From Oscillospiraceae bacterium (lineage in GTDB: Bacteria > Bacillota > Clostridia > Oscillospirales > Ruminococcaceae), in contig CAAFQL010000038.1 of NCBI GenBank assembly GCA_900765125.1, forward strand, positions 1 to 6,352: a stretch of 6,352 nucleotides of DNA, in the 5' to 3' direction. Of this stretch, positions 1-6,218 are shown piece after piece (the first letter of the stretch is position 1; each line of letters starts with the position of its first letter). The position numbers and the translations under genes are program-made. The notes beneath the pieces are model-generated. The model made no database searches, was not told the origin of the DNA, and saw nothing but the letters and a program-made list of their open reading frames with translations.

Positions 1-2
1 CA

Positions 3-101
3 GAGCGTAAGTATGCTGATTTGATTGGTCAAACACAGCAAAACATTAACAAAAAGAAGCAGCGGATTTTGAGCAAGTTGTACAAACTTTTGATTGAGTA
101 A
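3..101 (+). CDS. C-terminal end of an unidentified protein (5' truncated by window)
   Basis: An open frame enters from the left edge and runs 32 codons to a TAA stop. The visible tail begins ERKYADLIGQ and ends LSKLYKLLIE. It is rich in Lys and Gln and looks helical, as basic C-terminal tails of DNA-binding or mobilisation proteins often do. That composition does not identify the protein. The start and all diagnostic domains lie outside the window. In AT-rich DNA an open run this short can occur by chance, so the call rests on same-strand orientation and coding-like composition only. No convincing terminator hairpin follows the stop, although a run of eight T occurs at 103-110. Confidence 0.4.
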   Translation, partial: ERKYADLIGQTQQNINKKKQRILSKLYKLLIE

Positions 102-121
102 AATTTTTTTGCGAAATGTGG

Positions 122-152
122 TTGTTAAAGTGCTAAAAACTTTCCGTATACA
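122..152 (+). promoter_or_regulatory. Weak candidate promoter upstream of the structured RNA
   Basis: TTGTTA (122-127) resembles a -35 box and TATACA (147-152) a -10 box. The spacing of 19 bp is longer than the optimal 17. It would start transcription near 158, just before the folded region. Each hexamer matches consensus at four of six positions, and such matches are frequent in AT-rich DNA. Support is mainly positional. Confidence 0.2.
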
Positions 153-153
153 G

Positions 154-179
154 GTGAAGGGAAAAAATAATCTCTTCAT
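154..179 (+). other. Small hairpin preceding the structured RNA core
   Basis: TGAAGGGA (155-162) pairs with TCTCTTCA (171-178) over 8 bp across an A-rich 8-nt loop, and a flanking G-T wobble adds one pair (154/179). One internal pair is a G-U wobble that would be an A-C mismatch on the other strand, which favours a + strand RNA. There is no T-tract after it, so it is not an intrinsic terminator. It may be the 5' domain of the RNA annotated next. Confidence 0.4.
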
Positions 180-183
180 GAAA

Positions 184-497
184 CTTGAAAATTGAATAGC
201 AGCATCAGAAATACATGAATCTTACGGTTGGGATAAAACTTGACAGCCAAGAAAGATGTACGCTATGACCTTAGAAATAAGCGAGCGAGAAATACAATCT
301 TTTAAACTTTGTTTAGCAAGCAAAGTAGGCGATGAAACGTAAGAGGATAATGCTACTTCCGTCCAGTCACAGAATCAAGCAATGAGGGCGGCTTTGTGAG
401 AACCACAAAGAGATGAAATTTCTATGAGGTGAATATGCTGTTCACCATTTCTGATGTTCCGATGTGACGGGTTCAGAGAAATATCACAGAATTCAAG
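184..497 (+). ncRNA. Large multi-helix structured RNA, class not recognised
   Basis: This stretch has no credible ORF but contains nested complementary segments. The outer closure is CTTGAA (184-189) with TTCAAG (492-497). P1 is 201-212 with 447-458, 12 bp with one G-U. P2 is 219-223/253-257 plus 226-230/244-248. P3 is 288-293/418-423 plus 297-300/411-414, with a 3x3 internal loop. Inside P3 a junction joins 323-328/353-358, 359-364/386-391 and 392-398/404-410 with no unpaired base from 353 to 414 between helices. P5 (428-433/441-446) abuts P1 directly, and P6 is 463-467/484-488. Several pairs are G-U only when read as + strand RNA, which fixes the orientation. An alternative hairpin (306-311/321-326) competes with 323-328. 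It could be a leader of the recombinase operon or a separate ncRNA. I do not recognise it as tmRNA, RNase P, 6S, T-box or a group II intron. The pairing is seen directly; function is unknown. Confidence 0.6.
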
Positions 498-520
498 TTG
501 AATAAGATGAAGTTTATAAA
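492..520 (+). promoter_or_regulatory. Weak candidate promoter for the recombinase operon
   Basis: TTCAAG (492-497) and TATAAA (515-520) are separated by exactly 17 bp. The -10 matches consensus at five of six positions, the -35 at only three. Transcription would begin near 527 and place the two following hairpins in the 5' leader of the small genes. TTCAAG is also the 3' arm of the outer RNA stem, so the two readings compete unless the site serves both. Confidence 0.25.
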
Positions 521-523
521 AAT

Positions 524-563
524 CATACCGCACAGCTGTTTTTTATATAGTTGTGCGGCTATG
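524..563 (+). repeat. Inverted repeat / hairpin A in the operon leader
   Basis: CCGCACA (528-534) pairs with TGTGCGG (552-558). The helix extends inward through a G-U (535/551), C-G (536/550) and T-A (537/549), and outward through CATA/TATG (524-527/560-563) past one bulged C (559). The result is about 14 bp around an 11-nt T-rich loop. No T-run follows the 3' arm, so it is not an intrinsic terminator. It directly abuts a second hairpin. Plausible roles are an RNA leader element, an operator, or a recombinase or relaxase recognition site; the sequence does not decide between them. Confidence 0.55.
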
Positions 564-598
564 ACGCAAACCTATTTTTTGAAAAAGTAAGTTTGCGT
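564..598 (+). repeat. Inverted repeat / hairpin B adjoining the first ribosome binding site
   Basis: ACGCAAAC (564-571) is perfectly repeated in inverse as GTTTGCGT (591-598). After one C-A mismatch (572/590) the pairing continues through T-A, A-T, a T-G wobble and a T/A run, leaving a loop of only 3 nt (580-582), about 15 paired positions in all. It begins at the base after hairpin A and ends 3 nt before the AGGAG at 602-606. If formed in mRNA it sits beside the translation start region of the first small gene. As DNA it could be a dyad operator or a recombination site. Confidence 0.6.
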
Positions 599-614
599 GA
601 TAGGAGATGATTGC

Positions 615-794
615 ATGCAGAAAAAATCATGGGAATCTATCTGTCGTAAGGTAAAACAGCAGTTGCAGCAAAAACAAATACAACAACGAATGTGCTGTAA
701 AAATTGTATTTGGGCAGATACAAAATCAGGGAAAGTTTTTTGCACCAGAAATCCCTGTGTAAAATTAAAAGAATTGGAGGAAAAACAAAAATGA
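615..794 (+). CDS. Small four-cysteine protein (59 aa), hypothetical
   Basis: The chosen ATG has AGGAG at 602-606, 8 nt upstream. An in-frame GTG at 597 would add six residues but lies in the arm of hairpin B and precedes the ribosome binding site. The protein has a basic, Gln-rich N-terminal helix (about residues 8-25), then a cysteine cluster Cys28-x2-Cys31 and Cys43-x4-Cys48, with an extra Cys27, and a charged helical tail. The spacing suggests a small zinc-binding fold. No family is recognised. Its stop overlaps the next start as ATGA, so the two are translationally coupled. Its place at the head of a recombinase operon makes a nucleic-acid-binding accessory or excision factor conceivable, but that is inference from context only. 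Confidence 0.6.
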   Translation: MQKKSWESICRKVKQQLQQKQIQQRMCCKNCIWADTKSGKVFCTRNPCVKLKELEEKQK

Positions 795-952
795 AGCAGT
801 ATGGACAAGCAGAGTATGCGGAAGCGGTTTTAAACAGTATCGCTGAAAAATTATGGAAAGCCGGCATTCTTACTGAGCAGCAGTACAAGCAACTATGTAA
901 GCAAAATTATGCTGATTGCTATCGTCAGTTCTGCACAGCCTATGAAGCATAA
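791..952 (+). CDS. SHOCT-like small protein (53 aa), hypothetical
   Basis: The ATG at 791 overlaps the preceding TGA (ATGA) and has GGAGG at 776-780, 10 nt upstream. Earlier in-frame starts (for example 704) lie inside the previous gene and lack this site. Residues about 17-38 (IAEKLWKAGILTEQQYKQLC) have the pattern of a SHOCT-type short helix-turn-helix segment: an amphipathic helix, a Gly-Ile-Leu-Thr turn, then a second helix starting Glu-Gln-Gln-Tyr. SHOCT segments are short motifs, often oligomerising or attached to other domains. The tail is Tyr/Cys-rich. No transmembrane segment is seen. An 81-nt gap separates it from the first recombinase; I see no strong promoter or terminator there, so co-transcription is likely. 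Function is unknown; a role in controlling the downstream recombinases is plausible but unproven. Confidence 0.6.
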   Translation: MKQYGQAEYAEAVLNSIAEKLWKAGILTEQQYKQLCKQNYADCYRQFCTAYEA

Positions 953-1033
953 ATTTGTTGGTTTTGGTGATAGCTATTTCATCAGGATTGTGGTATGGTT
1001 GGTAGTGAAAAAATAACGAAGGGAGGCGAAAAA

Positions 1034-2560
1034 ATGCAAGCAGTAACAGTGATTCAGCCTAAATTAACAGATGAAAAAATTAGCATTAAGAGAGTAGCAG
1101 CTTATTGTAGAGTTAGTACTGATTCTGCTGACCAATTACATTCCTTTGCAGCACAAATGCGACATTATATGCAGAAATTTTCTGATTCCCCCACAGAAGT
1201 TCTGGTGGATGTTTACGCTGACGAAGGAGTCAGTGGTGTATCAGCAGAAAAAAGAACAGAGTTCCAGCGAATGCTGAAGGATTGTAGAAATGGAAAAATC
1301 AATCGGATTGTGACCAAATCTATCTCTCGATTCGCACGAAATACAAAAGAATGTCTTGAAACCATTCGAGAATTGCGAAGTTTAGAAATTACAATTTACT
1401 TTGAAAAAGAGGGCATCGACACTACGAATATCGCTGACGAATTCATGATTACGCTGATGGGTGGTCTGGCACAGGAGGAATCTGTATCCATGTCACAGAA
1501 TATGAAATGGAGCTATCAGAAACGATTTCAGTCAGGAAACATAAAAGCATTTTCAGCACCATTCGGGTATGAATTAAAAGATGGAAAACTATATGTGCAG
1601 AGAGAACAAGCTGAAATTGTAAAAACTGTATATGCATTGTTTTTGAATGGTTGGGGTTATGAAAAGATTGCAGCGTACTGTCAAAATACTTACAGTCAGT
1701 ATAAGGAAGCATTTAGTTTTTTCGGCATACGATATATGCTTAGCAATGAAAAATATATCGGCGATTCCATTTATCAAAAGACCTATACAACCGGAATTCC
1801 GTATAAAAAAGTGCAGAACAAAGGTGAAAAGGATCAATACTACTTATCAAACACCCATGAGGCTATTATAGAACCAGAACTATTTCAAACTGTGCAGAAT
1901 TTAATTGCAAAGCGGCAGTTTCATAATGAAAAACATATATATCCACTAAGCAAAAAGATATACTGTGGTGTTTGCAAATCGATTTACCGTCGAAAATTTA
2001 CCCGTGGAAAGATTTATTGGGTCTGCTATCAGCATGATAAAAATGCAGAATTATGTAGTAGTAGACGAGTTCTAGAACAGAAAATTTATAACGCATTCCT
2101 ACGATTATTTCACAAATTAAAACAAAATTACAATAATATTTTTCTACCAATGTTCGCTCAATTGCAAGCATTAAAAGATCGCCAATATGCTGGGAACGAG
2201 CAGTATATGCAAATTAGTCAGGAAATCGCCCAATGTAGAGAGCAGATTCATGTCCTGACACGTTTAAAAAGTAAAGGATTTTTGGACGAAAAGAAATTTT
2301 TAGAGCAGACCACTTCCTTACAGCACAAAATCAACCGTCAGCAGAAAAAACTGCGAGACATTGCAAAATCAGAAGAGGATGACAGGCAAATTGAAATGCT
2401 GAAAGAGGTTGCAGCTACCATTGAAAAAGCTCCAAATTTGCTTGTAGATTTCGATGCAGAGTTATTTGAAACGTTAGTGGAAAAAATCATAGTAACCAGT
2501 CAAACAACACTTAAATTTTATTTATACGGCGGTTTACAATTTACGGAGGAACTCACATGA
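1034..2560 (+). CDS. Large serine recombinase 1 (508 aa), catalytically complete
   Basis: This is a site-specific DNA recombinase of the large serine (resolvase/invertase) family, expected to integrate and excise the element by double-strand cleavage through a serine-DNA linkage. The ATG at 1034 follows GGGAGG (1021-1026); the in-frame ATG at 995 lies before that site and is rejected. The N-terminal catalytic domain (about 18-160) carries YCRVSTD with nucleophile Ser28 and Arg26, DEGVSG (63-68), Arg74, and SISRFARNT with Arg99 and Arg102. A recombinase domain begins near APFGY (175-179). A zinc ribbon uses Cys311, Cys314, Cys331 and Cys341. A Gln/Lys-rich coiled coil (about 355-460) follows, and the C-terminal strand region ends with the KIIV...LKF...GG pattern. 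Size is normal for the family. The stop overlaps the next start as ATGA. Which recombinase is the integrase proper cannot be told from sequence alone. Confidence 0.93.
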   Translation: MQAVTVIQPKLTDEKISIKRVAAYCRVSTDSADQLHSFAAQMRHYMQKFSDSPTEVLVDVYADEGVSGVSAEKRTEFQRMLKDCRNGKINRIVTKSISRFARNTKECLETIRELRSLEITIYFEKEGIDTTNIADEFMITLMGGLAQEESVSMSQNMKWSYQKRFQSGNIKAFSAPFGYELKDGKLYVQREQAEIVKTVYALFLNGWGYEKIAAYCQNTYSQYKEAFSFFGIRYMLSNEKYIGDSIYQKTYTTGIPYKKVQNKGEKDQYYLSNTHEAIIEPELFQTVQNLIAKRQFHNEKHIYPLSKKIYCGVCKSIYRRKFTRGKIYWVCYQHDKNAELCSSRRVLEQKIYNAFLRLFHKLKQNYNNIFLPMFAQLQALKDRQYAGNEQYMQISQEIAQCREQIHVLTRLKSKGFLDEKKFLEQTTSLQHKINRQQKKLRDIAKSEEDDRQIEMLKEVAATIEKAPNLLVDFDAELFETLVEKIIVTSQTTLKFYLYGGLQFTEELT

Positions 2561-3429
2561 AAAAGAATCGAACTATACCATTTGGCTATGAGATGCGTGG
2601 TGGCGAAATTCAAATGAATCTGATAGAAGCTAAAGCGGTACAAACTATTTTTGAAAGCTATTTGCAAGGGTTTTCCCTCTCAGATATCGCCCAGTATATG
2701 AGTGAAAAAGGAATTCCCTATCATGAAACCAGTCTAACATGGAACAAAAATATGGTGAAACGCATTCTTGAAAATGAACGCTACACCGGAACAGAAGATT
2801 TTCTGCCGCTTATTACAAATGCAATGTTTCAATCTGCAAATGAGAAAAAGAATCGTAAAGGCGTGAATTTACAGCCTGTTTTCGAAGAAATTGCAGCTTT
2901 GAAATCTCTGTGTGTCTGTGCAGAATGTAAGCAGAAAATCAGCCGTATTACTGGAAAATATGAGAAGTGGGAATGCAGGAATCCAGAATGCAGCCGATTT
3001 GATTATCGCATGACTGACCAGATGCTTATCAGTGCGATTTTACAAATTTGGAACACCGTGCAGGCAAATCAAAATTTGCTAGAAATTGCGTCTAATTCTG
3101 ATACATACACTCCGACAACAGAAGTACAGAAACAGGAGAATGAGGTTAGTCGATTATTGGACAGCAATGCGAATTTAGAGCAAGTGAAAGAAGAAGTTTT
3201 TAAACTGGTTTCACTGAAATATGACTGCTGCAATTATGATGACAGACCGCAGAAAACGGCAAAATTGCGTGAGATTTTGAGTTCAGAAGAACAAATGAAT
3301 ATACTAGATATTGGCTTGTTGCAATTGACAGTTTCAAAGATTGCAGTAAGCCATTTTTGTACCGTAACACTGAAATTTATCAATGGCGTAACTATCAAAC
3401 AAACCATAGAAAGAGGACGAAAATCATGA
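2557..3429 (+). CDS. Recombinase-family protein lacking the catalytic domain (290 aa)
   Basis: It starts with ATGA overlap and GGAGG at 2545-2549. From the first residues it aligns with the middle of its neighbours: IPFGYEMRGG (7-16) matches APFGYELKDG of recombinase 1. The recombinase DNA-binding domain (about 7-105) and a zinc ribbon (Cys121, Cys124, Cys140, Cys145) follow, then a short, weak coiled-coil region and a C-terminal strand pattern (KIAV...LKFINGV) shared with both neighbours. The Ser/Arg catalytic domain, about 170 residues, is wholly absent, and the middle region is also shorter. Its own ribosome binding site, precise overlaps on both sides and intact C-terminus argue against a decayed gene. 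By inference it binds DNA or the partner recombinases as a non-catalytic subunit and cannot cut DNA itself. The alternative, a vestigial gene kept open by coupling, is less likely. Confidence 0.88.
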   Translation: MKKNRTIPFGYEMRGGEIQMNLIEAKAVQTIFESYLQGFSLSDIAQYMSEKGIPYHETSLTWNKNMVKRILENERYTGTEDFLPLITNAMFQSANEKKNRKGVNLQPVFEEIAALKSLCVCAECKQKISRITGKYEKWECRNPECSRFDYRMTDQMLISAILQIWNTVQANQNLLEIASNSDTYTPTTEVQKQENEVSRLLDSNANLEQVKEEVFKLVSLKYDCCNYDDRPQKTAKLREILSSEEQMNILDIGLLQLTVSKIAVSHFCTVTLKFINGVTIKQTIERGRKS

Positions 3430-5048
3430 CCAATGTTCAACCACAGGTAACTGTGATTCCTGCAAAAAGTATTGAAACTGATACAAAAAACAAATATAAA
3501 CCATTGAGGGTTGCAGCTTACTGTCGAGTTTCCACGGCACAGGAAGAACAACAGAATAGCTATCAAGTACAGATTGCCTATTACACAGATTTAATCAGCA
3601 AAAAAGAAACCTGGTCACTAGCTGGCGTATTTGCGGACGAAGGAATTTCAGGTACTCAGGCAAAGAAACGTCCTGAATTTCTGAAAATGATTCGTCAGTG
3701 TAAGAAAGGCAAAATTGACCTGATTCTAACAAAATCGATTTCAAGATTTGCCCGAAATACTGTGGATTGTTTAGAGTATGTTCGACAGCTGAAAGAACTT
3801 GGAGTCGGCGTGATATTTGAAAAGGAGAATATCAACACGCTCACAATGACAAGCGAATTTATGATTGCCCTGTATGGCAGCTTTGCACAAGCGGAAAGCG
3901 AGTCTATCAGCAAAAATGTGGCTTGGGGCAAGGAAAAAGCTTATCGTGAGGGCAAAGTGAACTTTCAGTATACTCACCTGTTGGGCTATAAAAAAGGAAC
4001 AGATGGGAATCCAGAAATTGTGCCAGAGGAAGCTGAAACAGTGCAGCTAATCTACAAATTGTTCCTGGATGGCTACAGCCTGAAAAGCATTTGCACTGTG
4101 TTGGAAAGCAAGGGAAAACTTACAGCACACGGAAAAACTAGCTGGGTACAGGGCAATGTTCGTAGCATTCTCGAAAATGAAAAATATGTCGGGGATGCAC
4201 TTCTTTGCAAGACTTACACTGTAGACTGCATCAGTAAAAAAGTGCAGAAAAATCATGGAGAACGTCCAATGTATCTGATTTCAAATCATCACGAACCCAT
4301 CATTGATAGGGATACATTTAACCGTGTTCAGATGGAACTTGCCCGAAGAAAAAGCAAGCGAAAAATATCTGATAAAACCAAAACAGCACAAGGCAAATAT
4401 ACCAGCAAATATGCTCTTTCTGAACTTCTCATCTGCGGAAAATGCGGTACGCCTTACCGTAGAACCACATGGGCAAGCAGAGGAAAAAAGCAGATTGTAT
4501 GGCGATGCATTAGCCGTCTAGAACATGGAAAACAATATTGTCCAGATTCGCCGACACTAAAGGAAGAATTGTTGCAAACAGCAATTTTAAAAGCAGTGAA
4601 TGAGTATTTCGGCTGCCGTGAGGAACTGGCAGAAATTTTGAAAGCTAATATCGGCAGTGTGCTGGAATGTCAAGGACAGCAAAAAATTTTAAAGCTAAAA
4701 GAACGACTGCGAGAACTGGACTGTAGGCGAAATGACTTAGTCATGATGATTGCAAACGGTACTTGCAGCGAGGATACCTTGGACACTGAATTTGCAAAGA
4801 TTTATGCCGAGGAACAAGAGCTGACTGAGCGGTTGGAACAATTGCAGGAGAAATCAAAAACTTCTGCAGAAACGCAGCAAAAAATTGATACTGCCATGCA
4901 GGATATTGCAAAAGAAAAATTTCAGCTGGAGGTGTTTGATAATATCATTATCCGGAAAGTGTTGGAGTGTGTAAAAGTAATCAGTAAAGACGAATTGCTT
5001 GTAATTTTTAAGGGCGGCGTAGAAATGAAAGTGACAATAGAAAATTGA
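3426..5048 (+). CDS. Large serine recombinase 3 (540 aa), catalytically complete
   Basis: This is a second full-length large serine recombinase. The ATG at 3426 overlaps the previous stop (ATGA) and has AGAGGA at 3412-3417; the longer in-frame start at 3357 is inside the upstream gene and is rejected. The catalytic domain (about 26-170) has YCRVSTA with Ser36 and Arg34, DEGISG (71-76), Arg82, and SISRFARNT with Arg107 and Arg110. The recombinase domain contains LLGYKKG, then LFLDGYSLKSI and ILENEKYVGD. The zinc ribbon uses Cys337, Cys340, Cys361 and Cys372. A long charged coiled coil (about 410-500) precedes the IIIRKVLECV...VIFKGGV end, the segment type used by large serine integrases for synapsis control. 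It resembles recombinase 1 in motifs but is clearly divergent, so the pair is not a recent duplication. A terminator hairpin follows 12 nt after the stop. Confidence 0.93.
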   Translation: MTNVQPQVTVIPAKSIETDTKNKYKPLRVAAYCRVSTAQEEQQNSYQVQIAYYTDLISKKETWSLAGVFADEGISGTQAKKRPEFLKMIRQCKKGKIDLILTKSISRFARNTVDCLEYVRQLKELGVGVIFEKENINTLTMTSEFMIALYGSFAQAESESISKNVAWGKEKAYREGKVNFQYTHLLGYKKGTDGNPEIVPEEAETVQLIYKLFLDGYSLKSICTVLESKGKLTAHGKTSWVQGNVRSILENEKYVGDALLCKTYTVDCISKKVQKNHGERPMYLISNHHEPIIDRDTFNRVQMELARRKSKRKISDKTKTAQGKYTSKYALSELLICGKCGTPYRRTTWASRGKKQIVWRCISRLEHGKQYCPDSPTLKEELLQTAILKAVNEYFGCREELAEILKANIGSVLECQGQQKILKLKERLRELDCRRNDLVMMIANGTCSEDTLDTEFAKIYAEEQELTERLEQLQEKSKTSAETQQKIDTAMQDIAKEKFQLEVFDNIIIRKVLECVKVISKDELLVIFKGGVEMKVTIEN

Positions 5049-5060
5049 AAAAACACTGAA

Positions 5061-5088
5061 ACAGCGTGCAATTTGCATGCTGTTTTTT
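5061..5088 (+). terminator. Intrinsic terminator after the recombinase operon
   Basis: ACAGCGTGCA (5061-5070) pairs with TGCATGCTGT (5074-5083) over 10 bp, with one G-U, around a 3-nt ATT loop. It runs directly into six T (5083-5088), and an A-rich stretch precedes it. This is the canonical form of a rho-independent terminator on the + strand. It lies just after recombinase 3 and ends only 2 nt before the amidoligase ribosome binding site, so no separate promoter fits between them. Downstream expression would need read-through or a promoter inside the end of recombinase 3. Confidence 0.75.
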
Positions 5089-5090
5089 AT

Positions 5091-5098
5091 AGGAGGTG
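5091..5098 (+). promoter_or_regulatory. Strong ribosome binding site that sets a GTG start
   Basis: AGGAGGTG is a near-perfect complement to the 3' end of 16S rRNA and lies 5 nt before GTG 5104. This spacing excludes the in-frame ATG at 5077, which sits inside the terminator stem upstream of the site. Because the T-tract ends at 5088, the folded terminator could influence ribosome access. Confidence 0.8.
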
Positions 5099-5103
5099 TA
5101 CTT

Positions 5104-6207
5104 GTGGCAGGAAATTTTGAAGGTATTAAGAAACAGAAATTTGGCATTGAAATTGAGCTGACTGGTATCACCAGAGCCGAGGCAGCAGAGGAGATGGCAA
5201 TACTATTTGATACATCATACAATCATTATGGCGGCAGCTATGATCGTTATGATGTCAGGGATGAAAAAGGACGAAACTGGAAAATTGTGTACGACAGCAG
5301 TATTCATAAAGTAAATCATGATCGATGTCCAACTACTTCTCAAAAATATGCAGTAGAAGTGGTTTCTCCGATTTTGGAATATGAGGACATTCCGAAGTTG
5401 CAGGAAGTTGTACGAGTGCTGCGAAAAGCTGGTGGTGTCACTGGTGCGGAATATGGCTGTGGTATTCATCTACATATTGATGGTGCGCCATATAATGCGA
5501 AAACGCTGCGAAATCTGGTAAATATTTTTGCCAGTAAGGAGGATATGTTGTATGAGGCTTTGCAGGTTGCAGAGAGTCGGGAAAATAGCTATTGTCAAAA
5601 AATCGATCCGCATTTTTTGAAGCAACTAAATGAAAGAAAACCGCTAACTATTGAGGGAATTAAGCATCTGTGGTATGGTGATAACGATGATTATCATTCT
5701 CATTATCATCACAGTCGATATCGAAATTTAAATCTACATTCATTCTTCACAGACAACAATTTTGAGATACGCTCAGCAAATTCTACGTTGCATGCTGGTG
5801 TGATTCGTGCATATATTTGTCTGGCGTTAGCAGTCAGCAATCAGGCATTGACACAGAAATCAGCAAGTCCGAAAGTGACGCATAGTAGTAATCCGAAGTA
5901 CACATTCCGAACATGGCTGATTCGAATTGGTCTGAATGGAGAAGAATTTAAGAATGTGAGAAAGCATTTGCTGTCGCATTTGGAGGGTAATATTGCGTGG
6001 AAAAATCCAGAGGATGCGATTGCACAACGTGAACGTTTGAGACAAGAGCGTATTGCGGCACGTGAGCAAGTTGTCGCCGATTTGTCGCAGGTTGTAGAAG
6101 AAATCGAATCTGTATCCGATGAACAGACAGAAGCCGTGTATGGCGATTCTGACTATGATTTTGAAGAAGATGAACAAGAAGAAATGAGTTTTGGAATGTC
6201 ATATTGA
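5104..6207 (+). CDS. Amidoligase-family enzyme (367 aa)
   Basis: This is a member of the Amidoligase_2-type family, enzymes with a glutamine-synthetase-like fold predicted to form amide bonds by ATP-dependent carboxylate activation. Visible motifs in order are KFGIEIELTGI (12-22) with Glu16 and Glu18, the metal-binding start; a Trp-Lys-Ile-Val-x-Asp-Ser segment near 60-67; EVVSPIL (85-91) with Glu85; CGIHLHID (119-126) with His122 and His124; NLHSFF (210-215); and FEIRSANSTLHAG (220-232) with Glu221 and Arg223. An Arg/Glu-rich helical segment (about 304-340) leads to an acidic tail ending EEMSFGMSY. No signal peptide or membrane segment is seen, so it is cytosolic. Start is GTG, chosen by the AGGAGGTG site. 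The next gene encodes a gamma-glutamylcyclotransferase-like protein 11 nt downstream, a sensible partner for gamma-glutamyl chemistry. The substrate is not deducible here; family assignment is from motifs. Confidence 0.85.
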   Translation: MAGNFEGIKKQKFGIEIELTGITRAEAAEEMAILFDTSYNHYGGSYDRYDVRDEKGRNWKIVYDSSIHKVNHDRCPTTSQKYAVEVVSPILEYEDIPKLQEVVRVLRKAGGVTGAEYGCGIHLHIDGAPYNAKTLRNLVNIFASKEDMLYEALQVAESRENSYCQKIDPHFLKQLNERKPLTIEGIKHLWYGDNDDYHSHYHHSRYRNLNLHSFFTDNNFEIRSANSTLHAGVIRAYICLALAVSNQALTQKSASPKVTHSSNPKYTFRTWLIRIGLNGEEFKNVRKHLLSHLEGNIAWKNPEDAIAQRERLRQERIAAREQVVADLSQVVEEIESVSDEQTEAVYGDSDYDFEEDEQEEMSFGMSY

Positions 6208-6218
6208 TGGAGGTACTT

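Noticed and set aside
535..547. Identical 13-mer GCTGTTTTTTATA at 535-547 and 5079-5091
   Set aside because: Mostly a T-run in AT-rich DNA; the flanks differ and the structural contexts are not the same, so I do not treat it as an att-type repeat.
524..563. Hairpin A as an intrinsic terminator
   Set aside because: The T-run is in the loop, not after the 3' arm, on either strand.
597..614. GTG start at 597 for the four-cysteine protein
   Set aside because: It overlaps the 3' arm of hairpin B and lies upstream of the AGGAG that fits ATG 615.
102..614. Group II intron, T-box leader, tmRNA or RNase P RNA as identity of the structured region
   Set aside because: No intron boundary or domain V hairpin, no T-box antiterminator motif, no tRNA-like ends or tag frame, and none of the conserved RNase P core segments were visible.
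995..1033. Longer start (ATG 995) for recombinase 1
   Set aside because: GGGAGG at 1021-1026 is inside the extension and ideally spaced for ATG 1034.
3357..3425. Longer start for recombinase 3
   Set aside because: It would overlap the previous gene by about 70 nt, whereas ATG 3426 has its own AGAGGA and the same ATGA overlap used by the other pairs.
5077..5103. ATG 5077 as amidoligase start
   Set aside because: The codon is inside the terminator stem and precedes the strong ribosome binding site; the added residues are not part of the conserved start of the family.
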